The position numbers were made by a program, and so were the translations under genes. From Ctenosaura bakeri (lineage: Eukaryota > Chordata > Lepidosauria > Squamata > Iguanidae), in contig CAOLHI010002499.1 in NCBI GenBank assembly GCA_948474755.1, positions 1 to 64,000 on the forward strand: 64,000 nt of DNA. Direction: 5' to 3'. Positions 33,220 to 45,059 of the stretch are shown in pieces (within the stretch, counting starts at the first letter, position 1; each line of letters starts with the position of its first letter). The notes under the pieces were generated by a model that was not told the DNA's origin, made no database searches, and was given only the letters and a program-made list of their open reading frames with translations.

Positions 33220-33782
33220 TCGTATGATGAAGCAACCCAAAAGGAAACAAAATAGTGACAAGAGATGAGACTCCCAGGTTGGAAGGCACCCAATTAGCTA
33301 TGGGGGTACAGCAAAAGACAACTAGGAGTAGTGCTGTGGCTAATGAACCAACTGGACTCAAACCAAAAGGGCATTCAGCTGTTGACATTCTTGGAAAGGA
33401 AAGTCCCAAGCTGCACGACATATTATAGAGACATTGAATTTGAGAAGCATGAATCAGAACAAGATAGACATAATAAAACAAGAAATGGGATGCATAAACA
33501 TTGTGATACTTGAGGTGAGCTAAAGTGGACAAGAATGGGATGTTTTGAAGCAGATAATTACGCAGTGTTTTAAGTGGGAAATGGAAATCTATTAAAAATG
33601 GGGTGACAACAGTGAGGAGAGATGTAACAAAAGCAGTCAAAGGATATAATGCAAAGTCTGACCATATAATGTTAGTAAGATTTCAGGGAAAACCCATCAG
33701 TATAACTGCAATCTGAGTTTATGCTCCAGCAAGAGAGGCAGAAAAATAAGAGATTGAAAGCTTCTATGCTCAAGTCCAGGAA
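33220..33782 (+). mobile_element. RTE-BovB-like LINE, 5' end and endonuclease fragment
   Basis: 33,448-33,530 parallels the BovB endonuclease start (ATGAATCAG..AAGATAGACAT, then GAGCTAAAGTGGACAAGAAT). The frame from 33,592 reads KNGVTTVRRDVTKAVKGYNA, then VRFQGKPISITAI, a stop, VYAPAREAEK, another stop and EIESFYAQVQE. This matches the endonuclease LIIQVYAPT-type core of the RTE clade as I recall it. Everything 3' of the endonuclease is missing: a SINE follows at once. The upstream CCCAGGTTGGAAGGCACCCA also resembles the BovB 5' UTR. Confidence 0.75.
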
Positions 33783-34275
33783 AGAGCCAGCAGGGCGTAG
33801 TGCAGAGCTTTCCAAATTTTTAATGTTGGTGACACACTTTTTTAGACATGCGTCATTTCGTGACACAATAATTGAGTTTTACTAGCGAAGCGGAGGTTAA
33901 ACTAGCCCCTTATAAGAGAGACAGACACATACATAAATTGTAATAACAACATGTATGGGAATACAACATATCTCATGAAAACCTTTCATATATTTTTTAA
34001 AAATATATGATTTATAAATAATAACATACATTTCCAAGATTGTAGGTGAGACACCTACACACTTCAGGCAACACACTAATGTGTCATGGCACACCATTTG
34101 GAAAGCCCTCTTGTAGTGGTTTGGATGTGACTACAGTCTTGGAGACCAGAGTTCAAATCCCCACTGGTCCATGGAAACCAACTGACTGACTTTGGGTGCA
34201 TCACACACTCAGCTACAGAAAATCTCATGGCCTTAGCACTGCCATAAGTTGGAACCAAATTGAAGTCAATCAGTA
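33783..34275 (+). repeat. tRNA-derived SINE split by a hAT element
   Basis: The 5' part AGAGCCAGCAGGGCGTAGTG (to 33,802) continues at 34,111 with TTGTAGTGGTTTGGATGTGA, the B box GAGTTCAAATCCCCACTGG and the CCATGGAAACC block. The insert at 33,803-34,110 interrupts the A-box region. Confidence 0.8.
33803..34110. mobile_element. Non-autonomous hAT element, 308 bp
   Basis: The ends CAGAGCTTTCCAAA and TTTGGAAAGCCCTC are inverted repeats. The 8-bp flanks GCGTAGTG and TTGTAGTG differ at two positions and fit a hAT target duplication in a SINE whose other copies read GTGTAGTG. The interior is AT-rich with GACACAC blocks near both ends. Confidence 0.8.
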
Positions 34276-34292
34276 ACAGTTCCTGCTTAATA

Positions 34293-34640
34293 CTAGAGAG
34301 CTAGCATGGTGTAGTTGTTCAAGCATTGAACTATGGCCATTTCTGCACTACACTCATAACACTATTATTCCACTTCCTATGGAATCCTGGGGTTTGTAGT
34401 TTAGAGAGGGGCCTTTAGAATTCTCAGCCAGAGAGCTCTTTGGCCTCATTAACTACAAACCCCAGAATTCCATAGGATATTGAAAGTGGAATAATAGCAC
34501 TATAACAGTATAGTGCGGAAATGGCCTATGACCCTGGAGACCAGGGTTTGGTTCCCTGCTTGGCCATAGAAACCTGCTGAGTGACCTTGGGCACATCACA
34601 CACTCAGAGACCCAGCAAACCCCTTGATAGGTCATGGACT
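34293..34640 (+). repeat. tRNA-derived SINE split by a foldback MITE
   Basis: GAGCTAGCATGGTGTAGTTG runs to CATTGAACTAT (34,334). The SINE resumes after the MITE with GACCCTGGAGACCAGGGTTT, GGCCATAGAAACCTGCTGAG and the TGACCTTGGGCACATCACAC block. Confidence 0.85.
34335..34526. mobile_element. Foldback MITE inserted in a SINE, TAT target duplication
   Basis: The ends are GGCCATTTCTGCACTA and TAGTGCGGAAATGGCC. Flanks are TAT on both sides (34,332-34,334 and 34,527-34,529). Removing the element and one TAT restores the SINE sequence GAACTATGACCC, which confirms a 3-bp duplication. Confidence 0.92.
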
Positions 34641-35102
34641 GCATGTGGGGAGAATTGCACAGTAGATGTATTTGGCTGACAGTGGCAGAAGTGGAGTTGT
34701 GTTACAGCAGTGTTGTGTGGTGTTGTGGTTGTGAATTATGTATTTCACATTGCAGTTGCTCTTGTGTGATAGCATCCGGTCATTGACATATGTTGCACAA
34801 TATTGCTATTCTTCACAGGGATTAGATAGTGCTAGTGTAGTGTATTCCTCCATGCCGGTATTTATATTACACAGAGGAAACGTTGGGTTGCTGCTGAATG
34901 CAGCTATCTCTTTAAATATTACAATAATAAACGTTAGCTTCAGAGTGATATGAGAAATTAGTGCGTTTTTATTACAATACACCAATGCAGCTACTTATTT
35001 GAAAGTTGTTACAAATGTGAGCAAAGCATCTTATATATGAAATCTAGCATCTGCATGTGCAATATTTTATTTTGCATTATTAGTTTTATTAGTTACCTTA
35101 GT

Positions 35103-35310
35103 AATATGGTATAGTGGTTTGAGTGTTGGACTGAGACTCTGGAGACCAGAGTTTGAATCCCTGATTGACCATGGAAACATACTGGGTGACCCTGGGTGAG
35201 TCTTATTCTCTCAGCCTCAGAAGAAGGCAAAAGACCAAATCTTGCCAAGAAAGTAGGGTCATCTTAGGGTCTCCATAAGTTTGAAATTATATGAAGGCAC
35301 ACAACAACAG
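35103..35310 (+). repeat. tRNA-derived SINE, full length
   Basis: TATGGTATAGTGGTTTGAGT (A box), AGAGTTTGAATCCCTGATTG (B box), CCATGGAAACATACTGGG and the tail GAAGGCACACAACAACAG. Confidence 0.85.
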
Positions 35311-36050
35311 TAGCATAATACAGACTATCTATGTGGGTTGCCCCCAATATTATAAAGAATAATGTAATCCCTCAAATGTCCAATGCTGAGCTCCAGTGAA
35401 ATTGGCAATTTTTAATTGGACAGGTCCTTATAGATTTCAGAACCTTCAAGATGACTTGAGTCTGTCTTGAAGATTTCAATATAGGCAAAATAGTTATTCT
35501 GATCTAGAGTTTTAAGAAAGAAGCACCACCTAGTGTTCAACTACTTAAGTTCATCCTAATTTTTCCTGATATTTAAGATACTATTCACGAGCCGATGCCT
35601 GCTGTTTTCAAGGAGGCTATACATAGCATACCCTTTCCTCAGAAGGTCTTCGCTGGACCTAGAGGTATATGAGGGTAGGGGTAGTAGCTCCATCACTTAA
35701 GGCAAGGTGCTTGAGTATGTGGTGGCTGAGCAACTTTAAGGTGTTGTTTTAGGAAACAAATTGGGAATATTCCTAGATCCACCTCTGTCAGTAGAACCCC
35801 AAGTGGACTGTCTGGCTTTGAGTGCTTGTGGCCAATTTTATTCCATAGATACAGCCTTTTCTAGACAGAGATAACCAGTCAGAGGTTCATGTACTGTTGG
35901 TTCATGTACTGGTATCTTCCTATTTAGACTCCAGCATAGCCCTGGAAGTTGTTTCAGAAGCTGCAGGTTGTACAAACACAGCAGATAGATTGTAGACTGC
36001 AACATCTTACCTAAACCATAGAACACTTGCTTTGGGGATGCTAATATCCT

Positions 36051-36252
36051 TCCAGGCTGGGTTGTCAGAGTGAAAACTATAGAGGGCTCATGTTCCTTTA
36101 ATAGTTGCATAGACAAGAGTATTTCAGCAGGTATTGCTTGTTAGCTGGCTGGGTGACAAAGCAATACCTGCTGAAATAGACTTTTTTTGCACAACTATTA
36201 AAGGTACAAGAGCCCTCTCCAGCTTTCACTCTACCAACCCTGTTTCTGGTCC
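36051..36252. repeat. Large imperfect palindrome (foldback DNA element)
   Basis: The left arm (GGGTTGTCAGAGTGAAAACT, AGAGGGCTCATG, CCTTTAATAGTTG, TTTCAGCAGGTATTGCTT) is mirrored by the right arm (AAGCAATACCTGCTGAAAT, CAACTATTAAAGGTACAAG, GAGCCCTCTCCAGCTTTCAC). About 95 bp per arm surround a short GTTAGCTGGCTGGGTGAC-type centre. This family differs from the GGCCATTTCC MITE. Target duplication not defined. Confidence 0.85.
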
Positions 36253-37699
36253 AAATTTAGGGTGTTATGATGATATAAATGACATGCAGTCTTGATACTT
36301 CAGCAAGCACCTCTCCTCATGTGCAATTGCTGGAAGGAATTGTAGCCTGTCCCTCATCATGCACTGCATGAGGACAGGGGCAGGGGGAGATGGCCTTTTT
36401 CACTGCAGTAGTTCTTCCCTTTGCAGCAGTTCTTCAATTGGAGAACTGATTTGTTCCAGCACTGACTTCTTTTCAATATCAGGTCAAAATAAAGACTTTT
36501 TCGTCAAAGTCTAAAACTGGTACAGGTTTGTGCAAAAGTATTAAACTTTCTGTCTGTTTAAACTGTCAAATTATGTAATACCCTACTTGTTAATAGTTTA
36601 TAAGTGTTTAAAATAAATTTTTGCCTTATTATTTCAAATTTTAATTGCTCTAAATTTATTTTATCGGTACACTGCCCTGAGATTCTGTGATACAGAGCAG
36701 AATGGATGGATGGACAGATAGATACTTAACATTGGCAGTGGTAACAGATCTTGGTAGTTGCAATCAAAGCAGGCTCTTCTAGACTGTATGTAGTTCTCAT
36801 AAGAGTTTGGAGAGTTATTTTACAAAAGGAATAATTAGAGTTGTGACTGCAAGATTTTTAAAAGGGTAATTCACTGTTATTTATTATTAAATTTTCCTGT
36901 AAATTTTCCTTTGCTCCTTACATTGTCATTGTCGCCTTCTTCTTCTTGTAAAATCCATTTTAAAAATAAAATCATAGAACCTTTTGGAGGGGCACCCTCA
37001 ATATGTCCCCCTCAATAAACACCCCATGAACAAAAAACTAGTGAATATTACTTGTTACACATTTAAATTCTGGGTTTTGTCCAGTGAAAAAGTTGCTGTT
37101 TGGGGCAAAGGAAATGAGAATTGGAAATGGGCAACTGGCATCCAGCATTATGTCATGTAGTTTCGATTTAAATAGGAAATTTCATGTGGACTGATGAGCA
37201 ACAGATCTAGCAACTTTTTTCTTTTCAAGAGTGAGCTGGTGAAAATGATGTTACCAGTCATTACACTGTTCTGCAAAAGGGTATTTGTTGTGTCCCCATT
37301 ACCTCCCAAAGTAACATGTTCCAAGTAATCCTATTACTTGCAATGAATTACTCAAAAGATGCTGATCTCAGTACAACACAGGAGTGTGTACATTGCAGCT
37401 TTTTGCACATGGCAATTCTGGCAGGAATCCTGTTGGTAAACTACACTAGCGTAATTACCGGGGCAATGGCAGCAGAAGAAAAAGACGGTGCAGTGGCTGT
37501 GAAGGAAGCAAGATGCTGGAGAAACTGGCTGTCTACAGCCAATAGATTTTGTCTGTTGTGCAACCCTAGAAAAAGTACAAACATTAACATATGGCAGCAA
37601 CAGGAGTCCAGCCTCTGGAATCAGGGTTCTCTTCATAAATCAGTCTTGCAGGGTCAGATAAAAACCATTTCAGAACTATGTAAAAGTCCATATTATATA

Positions 37700-38181
37700 T
37701 AGTTGGCCTTCTGCATTCTCTAGGGTTTGGGGGCACAGGACCCTCCCAAAAGTGGAAGAGCCACAAATATCAAAATGTGTGTCTGTGGGAAGGGGGCCAA
37801 GGCATGGTGGGGGGAGAGAGGGCACCCAGAGTTGAAACCAGGTCAGGGAAAGGAGAGGGAAAGGGGGTGGGTCAGCATGGTGCCCCTATACTTCCTCTCT
37901 CTCACCCATCTCTTTCCTTGGGTGGGTGGGTGGGGCATTGGGAGAGGATTCCTGGCATTGAGAAATCAGGCTGCAAGCTGTCCTTAGCTGGCCAGGCAGC
38001 TGTTGCTGGTGGAGCAAGAGGAGCAGAAATAGGTTCTTAAAGGGCTGCATGACCTGATGGGAGCCACTGAGAGTGAAGGTTCACCCAGAAAAGAAGTGCC
38101 GGGGTGGGGGCAGCGGTTGGAGAAACTCGCAAATAATCAGACCTGTGAAAGTCAAACCTGCAAATATGGAAGGCCAACTGT
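37700..38181. mobile_element. Tigger-like (TcMar) non-autonomous DNA element
   Basis: The ends TAGTTGGCCTTCTGCAT and ATGGAAGGCCAACTG are inverted repeats of the CAGTTGGCC type. The flanking dinucleotides TA and TG fit a mutated TA duplication. Inside are CTCGCAAATAATCAGACCTG and a GC-rich expansion. Related to 17,336-17,830. Confidence 0.65.
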
Positions 38182-40189
38182 GTTTATTTTAGAGATAACA
38201 CAAATACAGCTCCCACTAACAAACGTTTGGTCCAATGTTATGTTTATTGTTGCTTTGGACAGTTTCCTTTGTTGTCTAGTTCCTCACAATTTAAGCCATG
38301 GTGATAACATACAAATACTTCTAAATATGTTTGTTTATAAGCCAAAACAAGGTTGATTGAAAACAGACAATATTATTTACAATATGGTAGTATGTTTTAT
38401 TTTAGTACACCTGTACAACATTATAAAAATGAGAGGAAGATATGCATAACAAATTGTAAATGTTTGCTCTCTAGGTTTACAGTTCATTTGTTCACACACT
38501 GAAAGCATTTTCTGAATTTTTTTTTTAAAAAGAACTCTTTTGCACTAATAAACACATTCATTTAGAAGCATCATTACTAGAGCCACAGAACTTGCCTCAA
38601 TGCTGAAAACTGCAGCTGGCCAAGTCCTCATGAAATCCATTATACTTCTGTAAAAAGGTCAAACGTTAGACAGAAAATGGGTTTAGAAACATGGCTCATA
38701 TAGCAAATTCCCTAAAACAATTACTGGTTTATAATGGAAATGTTGTGGTGATAGAGTAGGTAAAATCTAATATATATTTTTTGGTTTGGTTTTTAAAAAG
38801 ACAACAGCCATATCTTAAAAGTGGACTTAAAATGTCATAAGGCACCACTGGAAAGACTCCATTTTGCTTTCCGCTGTTCAATCATTGTGCATAGTCAAAT
38901 AAATACTTAATCTAAAACATTTATTATACAACAATATGTTAAACTTAAAAATGCTGTGCTTTAAAAAATACATATATCAGGTGAAAGAGATATTATACCC
39001 AAGTGCATCCTATTATCTGTCTCTGTAATGAACAATACACAATTTGAGGAAGATTCCTATAGGAGAGAAAGTGCTAAAATGTCATCCTCTGATGAAGACA
39101 GAAGCTCTAGTTTGTTTGCTTTTCTCTCTGAAGGCCACAATTCTAGATGCTAAGGCTTTGGTTGAAATTTCAGGAATTAATATGACAATGGTACAGTTTG
39201 TTGACAGCATAAAATAAAGGCTGAACCCCAGAGTTTCTGAATACCACAGGAATGGAATTTTTGAATACCACAGGAATTGATGTTATTTATAAAACAATGG
39301 CAGGTTTTAACTCTTATAAACTCAGCCAAGACATTTCAATTCTCCAGAATCATTTTTGTTGCAGAATCCACACAGAACTAGAACCAGAGTGTAGGCATTC
39401 TCCAACATTTTTACCAGCACATTTGTAAACCATTTCCCCAAATTTCAGTCACTTGCCAGATACAGATATTTTATACAAAGGAAAACATGGCTGGGAGTCT
39501 CAATGAATCTCTTGAAATTTGCCATTGAGATATTTTTTTGTTCTACCCAGTGAAATATATCGACAAACAGAAAATCATGTTATTATTTGGTGAACCATGG
39601 GGAGACATGACATTCTGTAGTTGTTAGTAAGATAGCCCTACTGGAAGAAAATAAAAATTTCTTCCACTTGGGGGATATGGGAATTCACTGTAGTCAGGAA
39701 ATACCCAACAAAATACAATTCAATTTTACTTTCTTTCCACGCTGTATTTTCTGGTTCTGTGTGTTTGGGTAGAACACACTTGATTCTGGGCACGCGAACG
39801 CTCCTTTGGACATGAGGTATTTTTATACCCCTCAATACACTGGAATTCTTATTGGAGTTACCAAAAAAGAAAATACTCCATCACTCACAGTGCAGTTTTT
39901 AAAATCATGGTGCATGCTTAACCATGCATTTTTTTCCTTCCATTCTCTGCCTGTCCGTCACACACCTGGCTCTTCATACTTGCTTGTTCCTGTTTTCCAT
40001 ATCATAGGGTGAGATAGACCAGCTGAAAAACATTGCCCTGTGATTTTACTCTCTCAAGGGCTAATCTCATGTCAGCAACATGAATGAATTATCCTAGGAG
40101 AGCCTTCAGTTATATGTGTATACCCTTGCTACCTCTAAGGTTCGATGATATAATCAGAGTTTGTAATTTGATATCTAGTGCAAGGGATA

Positions 40190-40310
40190 AAAATGTGTCC
40201 AGTGCTGGGAAACGATCACCCCCATCATCCCTCACCATTGGCCAGTCTTGCAGTGGCTGATAGGACATGGAGTCTGTCATCATCTGAAGGGCCACAACTT
40301 CTCCAGCCTA
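40190..40310. repeat. Diverged foldback MITE
   Basis: CCCCCATCATCCCTCACCAT and GAAGGGCCACAACTTCTCC fit the arms of the common foldback family also found at 56,290. Confidence 0.45.
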
Positions 40311-42814
40311 ACTCTAGTCAATAAAGACATTATCACCATTCCAGGGGCCTTCACAGTTCCTCTCTGCGATCTTCATTTGACATTCTGAAGATGGGAATTG
40401 GACCTTAAGTAACTTATGGAAAATGCACAGCTTCTGGAGCATTTTTTTTTTAAAAAAAAACACTGTATAACTTAATTTATACTTAATTTGTTCTTCAAAA
40501 AACTTTCATGATCCCATTTCAGTAAAACGTATAAGTAATAACACAATCTTTTACATCCTGCAGAGTTTTTATAAAACATCACACATACATAAAAAGGGGA
40601 TTGGACTGAAATTGGAGCAATGACTACTGCAAATAGGTCAGATTGTTAAGTATTTAGGAAAAGAGCAATAGTCCATGGAAAAATTCCATTAGGATTTGTA
40701 GACAATGCCTGAATCTGAAAGATATTGCATCATATTGCTGCAGTAATGTGTGTGCAAAAGCCCTTCCAATGAGTTCTGATCTTGCAACAAGATCTGTCTG
40801 AATGGAAGTTTTGGATCCCCCGATCTGTTAGTAAGGATTCTATCACAAGATTGGCCTTATGGGATGCATGTCAACAGTAGGCCCAGGAAAAGTATTTTTC
40901 AATTTATTTTAAAAAAATTTTCTAAAAGGCATTAAAGTCTTCAGTTGTACATTTCTGTACAGATAGTGAAAATGCAAATATATCTTTTTCTTATCTTCTC
41001 TGCACACTAAGCTCCATCTTGCTTTATTTACCATCAATGGGTTGACTGAATGATTTGAGTGCACTAGTCTAAAGCAAGGTGCAATCTTGGCTGATAAGGC
41101 CACTCACACAAAGCACCATTAGGAATATTTCTGAATTCCATTTCAATGTTCACTCAAAGATATAAAATTTGGTATAGCAACTTTTCATGCAATATTATAT
41201 TATCTTTTCTTCAGCATATCTAAAAGAGGTCCAGTTAATTATAAATTCAACCTTTGATAATACTTTATTATGCATCTGGAAATCTTCAGCTTTCCCATTT
41301 CTTCCTCCTGTTGTGATATCACCATCAACGCTATGCTGTTGTCTCCAATTTTTATAGGAATTTGGCAGAAAATATAGGGGAGATCCTTGAAAGCGATGGT
41401 CAGAGCTTCCCTCTTTTCATGAGTAGTCATTCCTTTCTTCAAGTGTGTTCCACTCTATGGCCACAGTTCTCTCAAGGGTCCTGTATTTCTCGACAGGTAT
41501 CCATATTAGTCAGCCAAGCAAATTAATTATAAAATGATAAAATGCATTTACCACCTGTCATGATTCCAGAAATATACAATTCCCCTGCCCCCATTCCTCA
41601 CCCTAAAGCAAAATACAAAAGACCTTTCTAACAGCTTTCCAGGTGAAGAAAATTCTGTGAAAGTAATTTATTGTTGCAACAATATTGGAACTCATATGCT
41701 GGGCAGCTGTTTTGCACCCGTATGGAAAACTAAGTGAAAGCTTGTAACAGGTCAGTAGAATGTGTCCTGCCGTCAGATATTTCCTGCTTGTATCTGGATG
41801 CCTGGTTAACAGCTGTTGCACACAACTGGAATAATAAAAAGTGTCTTGAACACCCCAGGGCAAAATAAAAAGGCATCCAACATTAGAACAGCTTCAACTG
41901 TACCGTGAGAAAAAAAAAGGAAACTCAGGGCAGAGATGTTAGCAGAAAGCCACAGAGATTCTTATTAGCATGTCTTTGTTTCATAAGTTACACTAACTCA
42001 CTTCTGAATATTTGTCTTGCATAGTTCAAAAGTAGAGTGCTTCACAGTAATCCACAGAACTACAGAATAAATGAGGAACTGTGGAGTAATGCATATCCCA
42101 GAGAAAAGTCTAGGAATATAACTGTTAGCAAAATTTAAGTTTAACCACCAAGAGGATAGTGATACTTTAATACTGTTACAGTTCAGCGCCCTGATTCAAA
42201 GAAGTGCATGGGCAGCTGCTATGGCTTCTCACACAGAGACCTTTACAAAAAAATCCACCAATCCAGCTGTTGGACTGGAAGATGAAGCAGGAGAAACTGG
42301 AACCAAACTTTGGCACCACTCCTGAGATGGGTACCAGAAATATTTTGGCCTTTTTAATGGCAGCTCTGCGTGTACGGTCCTAGCTGCCCAACTGGGAACA
42401 GAGCATGAAAAGTTACTTTTTACAAAATGGTTAATTAAAGGTCCTTGGTCCAGAAATACTTACCATGATAGAACATTTCAACAGTGACGTTTGGCTATTC
42501 TGTTCCTCATAAGTAACTAAAACAATTGCTTTAAAAAAATATGAATGTAGCAGCATGAGACATAGCACAAGCCAGCCTTGAGCCATGTAATATTTTTCTG
42601 CAACTATTTCAGAAGGTTACACCCCATAACCATGCAAGTATCTAAATTGTTGCAGTTACACTGCTAAAGGAGTGAAGTTATCCTTCACTAATTTATAATC
42701 TTAATATAACTTCATTGTACTTCATTATAGGAAAGGCAAACTAACCAATTGAGTAATGTAATTACTCAGACCAAGAACTTAGCAATCTTCAGATAGTCAT
42801 AATTGTCTGTTTTA

Positions 42815-42981
42815 GTAGAAAAAGAGAAAGGTATCTTTTGGCACTTTTAAGACTAAGCAACTTTTTTTTTCAGTTTTAAGCTTTCATTCACAATCACCTG
42901 CTGTTTATGATGGAAGCAGTACATCAGCTTATGCTAAAATAAACTGGTTAGTCTTAAAGTTGCCACAAGCCTTCTTTCTCC
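42815..42981. repeat. hAT-like MITE with AGTCTTAAAG-type termini
   Basis: Left TTTTGGCACTTTTAAGACTAA and right TTAGTCTTAAAGTTGCCACA are inverted. The interior includes GCTTATGCTAAAATAAACTG, typical of a short DNA element widespread in reptiles. Confidence 0.55.
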
Positions 42982-43834
42982 ACCCAACTTGCCTCACATA
43001 CTGATGTGCCTGCTACCCCGGACAGGTGCATGGGAAACGTCTATGGACTTGTGAAAATTGCTGCTAGTATTACAGCACCTGTGGGCAAGACTGGTCTCCG
43101 TAAGGCTAAAATTATTACAGATAAACTGTAGATTGTCATGCAATTATTGCCAGGAAGGAATATTGTGCCACATAGTTTTTCAATAGTCAAATTCACTGGA
43201 TCAGTTTGATCCAGAATCTCATACAGCTTGCTGTCTGAAACTATATTTAGAAGGCAAGTTCAGCACAGAATTTTCACACAGAAATATGGAGCAGTATTAC
43301 CTATGAGAGACACTCCCAATGATGTTATGCTTCAGGAGGACTTGAGCTCCATTAATAGACTAGAGCAGATCCACTGAATCATATTGACTTGCCATTCAGT
43401 AATTGTTTCAATGGGCCTACTGTAGTTAGGACTAACCAACAAGATTCCAGCCCACATGTGATAGGTCTGGCCACCAATATACCTTTCAAAATAGTTTTAT
43501 AGGTAAGAATAATATATCCTGCCCAGGTCCAAAGCACCTTATTGGAAGCAATCTCCACTGATACCACTACAAAACGTGCAATAGCCTAAACACATTTATG
43601 ATTGAATACACTAAGAAAGCAAGCACTTCAAGTCTTGTTGAATGCAAAAGGAATTGAGAAGAAATATGTTGATGTGGATTCTGCTGGCTGGATCTGGAAG
43701 TTGAGCTGGAGGTGGAATCTGTGTTCAAAAGTGCTGAAGAAGAGGAAGAAGCCTTCTGAAAACACCAGATGCAAAGACAGGTTCCAGAGAAGTTTCAGAA
43801 CAGCAGTCATCCTGAAGGACAGCTGTAATGTGCT

Positions 43835-43890
43835 TCACCTTGGAATAGGTGGAAGTGGGGGAGCTCCTCTTTCTCTACGGCTGGATCCAC
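43835..43890 (-). CDS. WIPF1: WIPF1 last coding exon (residues 486-503 and stop)
   Basis: The acceptor CTTTTAG is before 43,890. With the preceding A the exon reads SGSSRRERGAPPLPPIPR then TGA at 43,837-43,835. The RRERGAPPLPPIPR C-terminus is identical to mammals as I recall it. At 56 nt of coding sequence it is too short to be found as an open frame by itself. Confidence 0.95.
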
Positions 43891-44341
43891 CTAAAAGAGA
43901 AAGACATCAGAGTGATCCTTTTAAATGCATTTTCAAATCCGGAAGTTTGAGCACCAGTTAACCATCTACTAGTTAACTGTAACACACCTCTATTAACATT
44001 GAACAGATTAGAAAAACAGAAATATTTTCAATCTTGGCTAATACATGACTGACAAAAACAAATGTGATGGTTTGAGATGCCTACAAGACTACTTCTTTCT
44101 TGAAAGAGTTCCTTGTTTTGAAACTTGTAGACAGAGTTATTATTTCTCAAAAATACAGACATTCATTTTTGGTACCATTGCAATTACTGGGCAAATGAGG
44201 TTTGGAGGCTTTTCAAGCACTACAAAACCTTTGCTATCCCACCGACCTATCCACCCTGCCACCAATGTTGACCAGATATCAGGATGTTCAATTGCATAGG
44301 GACTGAGAGGCAGGAGGGTAGTTCACCCTGGGCAGCAGTGT

Positions 44342-44470
44342 TTGGGGGGCATCCTGGCCTGTAGCCATGCCCCTGTGTGCCCTGGCCATGCCCCCATGTG
44401 CCACAGCCACACCCCCAGGCACCACAGCCATACCCCCAGGCACAGTGGCCATGCCCCTTCCCACCTACCC
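44342..44470. repeat. Short diverged tandem repeat, CCATGCCCCC/CACCACAGCCA type
   Basis: About 19-21-bp units such as GCCATGCCCCCATGTGCCAC, GCCACACCCCCAGGCACCAC and GCCATACCCCCAGGCACAGT, repeated about six times. Confidence 0.8.
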
Positions 44471-45059
44471 CCTTCTGCCTCTGCAGGCAGGAAGGCCAGG
44501 ATTGCTCTGTTACTGAGCATAGTTGTAAAGAAAGAAAGACAGGCAGATAGACATCAACTGAGGAATGATACTTCTATCATGCTACTTTCAAGTTTAGGGG
44601 AGCGGAGAGAAATACCATCTGCTCCCAACTTAATTACAATGAAAATGTAAGTTAAACTATAACACTGAGGTTCTGCAGACATAACCCAAATTATACTGTT
44701 ACACTTTTTGTAAAAAAGGGGGGTCATTCTGAAAAGTTTCAGCTTAAGTTCTAGACCTTCAAAAGCACTTTTCAAATTTCTGCTTTTCAAATACCATCTT
44801 TTGAAAACTTACAGTTGCCATTGAAATGGTTTCTACTTATGTTTTCTCAACTGAATTATCAAAATTACCACTCTGGCCTTTTTCTTGGATTCTGGCCAAA
44901 CGACACATGCACACGCACACTCCAATTTAAATCAGACATGGGCAATGTGCAACCTGCAGTCCACACATAGTTGTTACTGCAGGTTAGGCCTCCTTGGAGA
45001 TGGCATAAAGATATCATTTTGATATCAATAATTTGGCTCTCTTCCACCACCCCTCTCCA

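Larger units (their letters stand above)
32111..38395. other. Intergenic region between the WIPF1 3' end and GPR155 promoter
   Basis: No protein-coding exon recognised. It holds the nested repeats listed separately. 35.3-36.0 and 36.3-37.7 kb show nothing I can name. A minus-strand open frame at 32,181-32,594 has no family resemblance. Confidence 0.5.
38396..43834 (-). other. WIPF1: Probable WIPF1 3' UTR and downstream flank
   Basis: The stop codon is at 43,837-43,835 with no further coding. On the minus strand, candidate AATAAA signals occur at about 41,269-41,264, 41,028-41,023 and 38,401-38,396, among others. The block is nearly free of recognisable transposons, apart from a foldback element at 40,190-40,310 and a MITE at 42,815-42,981. 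That is compatible with a long untranslated exon, as mammals have, but the true cleavage site cannot be told from sequence. Confidence 0.45.

Noticed and set aside
33149..33640. 163-codon minus-strand frame with membrane-like segments
   Set aside because: It is antisense to an RTE-BovB-like fragment whose plus-strand translation matches the endonuclease.
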